DNA from: Globodera rostochiensis
Taxonomy: Eukaryota > Nematoda > Chromadorea > Rhabditida > Heteroderidae
Assembly: GCA_018350325.1 (NCBI GenBank)
Contig: JAEVLN010000001.1
Coordinates: forward strand, 3,997,254-4,061,253
Length of the DNA: 64,000 nt
Direction: 5' to 3'
The translations under genes were made by a program, and so were the position numbers. A model generated the notes under the pieces. The model did no database searches and was not told the DNA's origin. It worked only from the letters and a program-made list of their open reading frames with translations. Shown piece after piece: positions 61,001-64,000 of the stretch (positions are counted from its first letter, which is position 1; each line of letters begins with the position of its first letter).

Positions 61001-63992
61001 AAATCTTTCTGATTTTCTGAGACCTTTGATCAGAAACCAACCCTAGCCCATGGTTGTTGAAACTAAACGCTATTCTCTTTTGTTGGACAGAAAGGGCTGT
61101 CTCAAATTTCAATATTAATAAATCAAATAAATCTTTCTGATTTTCTGAGACCTTTGATCAGAAACCAACCCTAGCCCATGGTTGTTGAAACTAAACGCTA
61201 TTCCCTTTTGTTGGACAGAAAGGGCGGTCTCAAATTTCAATATTGTAAGGATTTGTGTGTTCCGCTGGTTGGAAGTGAACGGTTAAAACGCCTAGGGCGG
61301 GGGCAAAAGATCATCCATAAAGAAGAAGGCTAATGGGACGCCCCGGTAGCTCAGTTGGAAGAGCTGCCCACGGATTGGGTGAAGGACGTGGGTTCGAGTC
61401 CCACCCGGGGCTAACATTTTGCCTATTCTTTACTGGTAGCACCGGATGGTTGCCCAACCGTCGCCAGCGAAGCGATCGATGTGTGATCGATCGATGGACC
61501 GAGGGACCGGTCCTGTTGAGGATGGAGCTGTAAGGATTTGAGTGTTCCGCTGGTTGGAAGCGAACGGTTAAAACGCCTATGGCGGGGGCAAAAGATCATC
61601 CATAAAGAAGAAGGCCAATGGGACGCCCCGGTAGCTCAGTTGGAAGAGCTGTCCATGGATTGGGTGAAGGACGTGGGTTCGAGTCCCACCCGGGGCTAAC
61701 ATTTTGCCTATTCTTTACTGGTAGCACCGGATGGTTGCCCAACCGTCGCCAGCGAAGCGATCGATGTGTGAGATCGATCGATGGACCGAGGGACCGGTCC
61801 CGTTGAGGATGAAGCTGTAAGGATTTGTGTGTCAAAAAAATCTTTCTGATTTTCTAAGACCTTTGATCAGAAACCAACCCTAGCCCATGGTTGTTGAAAC
61901 TAAACGCTATTCTCTTTTGTTGGACAGAAAGGGCTGTCTCAAATTTCAATATTAATAAATAAAAAAATCTTTCTGATTTTCTAAGACCTTTGATCAGAAA
62001 CCAACCCTAGCCCATGCCCATGGTTGTTGAAACTTAACCGCTATTCTCTTTTGTTGGACAGAAAGGGCTGTTTCCGCCCGCCCTCAATTTGCTTAAATCT
62101 CTGTTTTATTTTTAAGGAATCTCCCGAACTTATCGAGGCAATGATTTCTACGGTTTATCGCCATTGTCATCTTCCAATATCGGCCAAAATTCGCGTCTTG
62201 GACAGCTCGTCGTCAACAATTGAATATGCGCGACGGATTGAAGCGGCGGGGGCAAGGCAAAACCTTATTATATTATTATCAAATTCCGATTTTTTTCGGA
62301 TTTTGTTTTTAGTTTGTTGACTGTCCATGGGCGAACTCGAGAGCAGAAAGGTGCGAATTTGAGTTGAATTGTTTAGGAATTACGAGAAGAGAATTAAAAG
62401 GTGTCTACACGGGTCTGGCCGATTGGGCGGTTATAAAAGCAATCAAACAAACTTTGAAAATACCAATCATCGCCAATGGAAATATTCAGGTCGGTCTCGT
62501 AATTTAATTTATTTTTTAATTCTCTTTTTTGCGGATGCCCGGTGACGTTGAACGCTGTCTTGCCGAGACGGATGTTGAAGCCGTGATGAGTGCCGAAGGA
62601 GTACTCAACAATCCGCGCCTTTTCGACGGCACGAATCCGCTTTCATTCGAAGTTCGAGACGAAAATCTCTCTGAAATAGGCAAATAAATTTTTACCCTTT
62701 CAGGCAGCGATCGAATATTTGGAATTTGCCGATCGCTACAAGGCTGCAACAAGTGCAATTCGGGCCCATCTTTTTCACATGTGCCACTACAGGTGTTCTT
62801 TTTATTTGAATTTATGGATAGGAAATTCTGTCTTTTTAGCTTTCTAGAATATGACGATTTGCGTGAACGGAATGCCACAATTTGTTCACTGCGCGAATTT
62901 TACGAAAACGTTGGAGAGTTGCGCAAAAGGTTTATTCCAAAGGGAGTAGGAAAAAAGCGAAATTTTTTTTATTAAAAATCGTTTATATTTCAGATGTTTG
63001 TTCGAATTGCGCACTGCCGGAATGCATTGTGAGAAAGTCGACGGGTTTTGTTGGTCTGATTTTGTCCGGCGGTGTTGCCCTAACTTTGAATCTCTCCACG
63101 AATTGGTAAAAAATAAGCGTAAAAATATTATCGTTTAAATATGTATTTGTTTTGATAAATCTTCTTTTTCCACAAATTTATTGCTAAGTTCTTTAGGTTC
63201 TGTCTACCCCCCACTTCTTCTGTAAGCCCTACGTTCGCAAAGTGCCCAAATCTGCCGTCGTTTGGTCCACCAATGAGACGGACAATGGCATCCAGAATAC
63301 GTCCTCAATAAGTGCCTACCGACAAAAGCGGCGAGCGGAAATCGAACGGATGGCGGAGGAGGCGGGCGTATCGAAAAGGCAAATTCGGAAGAGAGAGAAG
63401 CGCCAGAGGGGGCGGACGAAGGAACTGAACCGCAAGCAGACATACCCGGAGTGCAAGCGGTGCCCTCTCTTTATTCTTTGGGGGGGGGGGGGGGAGTCGA
63501 GAGAAAAGAAAGAAAGAAAGTCACTTCTGTTTCAAGTAGATCGGTAATTAACCGGACAAATTCCGCCGGTTTTGCAATATTAACCATAACATTCTAATAG
63601 ATGTAAACATCCAGCCGGGATGAACTGTCCCTGGACAATGTGTCGCCGTTGTTGCAAATGGACGTGCACAAAACGATGGAGAGACGGGGAGGGAGGCCAA
63701 GTACAGCAGACGGGCGCAACAACGACGACCACCCCTGACAAATACTGTAAAGGTACGGTGTGCACACCAACCGAAAGAGGGGAGGCGCCGTCGGACGCCC
63801 CCCCCCATCCCCTCAAAATTAAATTTTCTTCAAAAAAATGCTGGACTTCGCACTAATGTTGTAGTTGGTCGGGACCGGGGTTGAACGCCGTGAAGACTTC
63901 CTCTACTATAGGCACCAACTTTCAAATAAATTCTTTCTCTATCAGTGCACGGTTTTACGCCCAAAATGATGGAAGCCAAATGCAATGCGTAA
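46054..63992 (+). CDS. DUS1L: tRNA-dihydrouridine synthase, DUS1L type (U16/U17)
   Basis: Thirteen exons: 46054-46307, 46370-46501, 46644-46791, 62117-62256, 62313-62350, 62401-62489, 62535-62651, 62704-62792, 62840-62929, 62994-63105, 63197-63459, 63601-63746, 63946-63992. They total 1665 nt, encoding 554 aa, with all phases consistent. The TIM-barrel FMN core is clear: [48 protein letters not shown] (catalytic Cys at residue 163), [36 protein letters not shown]. The C-terminus keeps the DUS1L feature HFFCKPYVR and a cysteine motif [12 protein letters not shown]...CRRCC, which resembles a small zinc-binding knuckle. The enzyme reduces uridines in the tRNA D-loop using NADPH. Intron 3 is 15.3 kb because of a satellite array. 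Intron 4 (62257-62312) has a GC donor, and intron 6 (62490-62534) ends in GG instead of AG. Confidence 0.92.
47192..61244 (+). repeat. 128-bp satellite array, about 110 monomers, inside DUS1L intron 3
   Basis: Head-to-tail monomers of 128 bp, each starting CCCATGGTTGTTGAAACT and ending GATCAGAAACCAACCCTAG; successive CCATGG sites are 128 bp apart (47193, 47321, 47449). Monomers are nearly identical in the middle (52.2-56.8 kb). More variants occur at both ends (TAATGAATC, GGCTGCCTC, GTTCAAAC; TAATATATC, AAGTTTC). Four damaged monomers occur near 49745-49850, 50385-50440, 51950-51965 and 52100-52130. No open reading frame crosses monomers. There are no unique spacers, so this is not a CRISPR array. 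Confidence 0.98.
61340..61412 (+). tRNA. tRNA-like head, copy 1 (SINE head or tRNA pseudogene)
   Basis: The acceptor stem GCCCCGG/CCGGGGC (7 bp), D stem GCTC/GAGC and T stem GTGGG/CCCAC pair perfectly. The anticodon arm is poor: a 4-5 bp stem with G-T pairs and a loop ACGGATT that lacks the universal T33. The A and B boxes are intact, so pol III transcription is plausible. It is probably not a working tRNA. Confidence 0.45.
61625..61697 (+). tRNA. tRNA-like head, copy 2 (SINE head or tRNA pseudogene)
   Basis: Same structure as copy 1, with two changes in the anticodon arm that give a loop ATGGATT (T33 present; nominal anticodon GGA). The stem is still weak (TGTCC/GGGTG, mostly wobble), and there is no long variable arm as a serine tRNA would need. 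Confidence 0.45.
61832..62073 (+). repeat. Satellite remnant, about two monomers, 3' of the SINE-like block
   Basis: The 128-bp satellite resumes at TCAAAAAAATCTTTCTG and runs for one full and one broken monomer (a CCCATG duplication at about 62012, AACTTAACCGC instead of AACTAAACGC). It then breaks into the intron's native 3' end. Confidence 0.9.
63864..63919 (-). other. Short tRNA-like hairpin sequence in the last DUS1L intron
   Basis: Read on the minus strand, this 56-nt segment starts GTTGGTGCC and ends CGACCAAC, with a 6-bp closing stem. It has a T-arm-like GTTCAACCCC and an anticodon-like CTTCA. It is too short for a normal tRNA; it could be a decayed tRNA-derived repeat. Confidence 0.25.
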
Positions 63993-64000
63993 ACCACAAT

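Larger units (their letters stand above)
61245..61831 (+). mobile_element. Two tandem copies of a tRNA-headed SINE-like unit
   Basis: The units 61245-61529 (285 bp) and 61530-61816 (287 bp) are about 95% identical. They are followed by a third partial start, GTAAGGATTTGTGTG at 61817-61831. Each contains a lead sequence, a tRNA-like part with A box (TAGCTCAGTTGG) and B box (GGTTCGAGTCCC), then an unrelated tail of about 120 bp containing GATCGATCGATGGACCGAGG. The block interrupts the satellite, and about six bases of the monomer (after CAATATT) are missing at the junction. The shared GTAAGGATTTGTGTG at both ends fits unequal exchange between tandem copies or insertion by recombination. Confidence 0.65.

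Noticed and set aside
61333..61835. Small open frames over the tRNA-like parts on both strands
   Set aside because: These are the typical chance translation of a tRNA head (GSSVGRA...GRGFESHPG) with no sign of a protein.
47192..62073. Long repeat array considered as CRISPR or as a coding repeat
   Set aside because: Monomers are contiguous 128-bp units without unique spacers, and stops occur in all frames. It is a satellite.
62351..62376. A 26-bp intron in DUS1L (GTGCGA...GTTTAG)
   Set aside because: Using the later AG at 62399-62400 gives a 50-bp intron and the product [11 protein letters not shown], which has exactly the family length. The 26-bp version would insert seven extra residues.

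Overview
This window is eukaryotic DNA. It is almost certainly a nematode, and probably a plant-parasitic one of the cyst-nematode type. The evidence is many introns of 40-60 bp, compact gene spacing, a titin-like giant muscle gene, many homopolymer G/C runs, and at least six introns with a GC donor. The last feature has been reported for potato cyst nematodes; I recall this from memory and have not checked it. Gene models were built by hand by joining exons whose phases agree. The OGG1, TAF11, PiT, DGAT2-family, HYPK, dynactin, ACBP and DUS1L models each sum to a whole number of codons.

Layout: 1-15761 (+) is the 3' part of a titin-like gene. It encodes a Lys/Glu/Ala-rich repeat helix, then mixed Ig and Fn3 domains, a second charged helix and more Ig domains to the stop. 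17844-22012 (+) is a PiT/SLC20 phosphate transporter, one intron of which holds a minisatellite bounded by terminal inverted repeats. 22696-24028 (+) is a DGAT2/MOGAT-family acyltransferase. 25989-28797 (+) is a poorly known zinc-metallopeptidase-like gene (HExxH...H) with two C-terminal repeat modules. 29168-29986 (-) is acyl-CoA-binding protein. 30599-32404 (+) is an OGG1 8-oxoguanine DNA glycosylase. 32591-34499 (+) is TAF11. 35301-38325 (-) is a five-CUB single-pass membrane protein. 39400-40129 (+) is HYPK. 40793-45751 (+) is dynactin p150/DNC-1 without a CAP-Gly domain. 46054-63992 (+) is a DUS1L-type tRNA-dihydrouridine synthase.

The most striking structure lies inside the DUS1L gene. 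Intron 3 is 15.3 kb and contains about 110 tandem copies of a 128-bp satellite, with 640-bp (5-monomer) higher-order repeats at its edges. Two tandem copies of a tRNA-headed SINE-like unit interrupt it near its 3' end, and copies of the intron's own 3'-end sequence flank the array. The other noteworthy items are the TIR-bounded minisatellite, a 61-bp hAT-like MITE with an 8-bp target duplication, the GC-AG introns plus two more unusual splice sites, an OGG1 gene (absent from C. elegans), a CAP-Gly-less dynactin, and the metallopeptidase family.

The genes do not form a pathway. They are ordinary housekeeping, muscle and neuronal genes. I saw no CRISPR, prokaryotic operon or viral gene.
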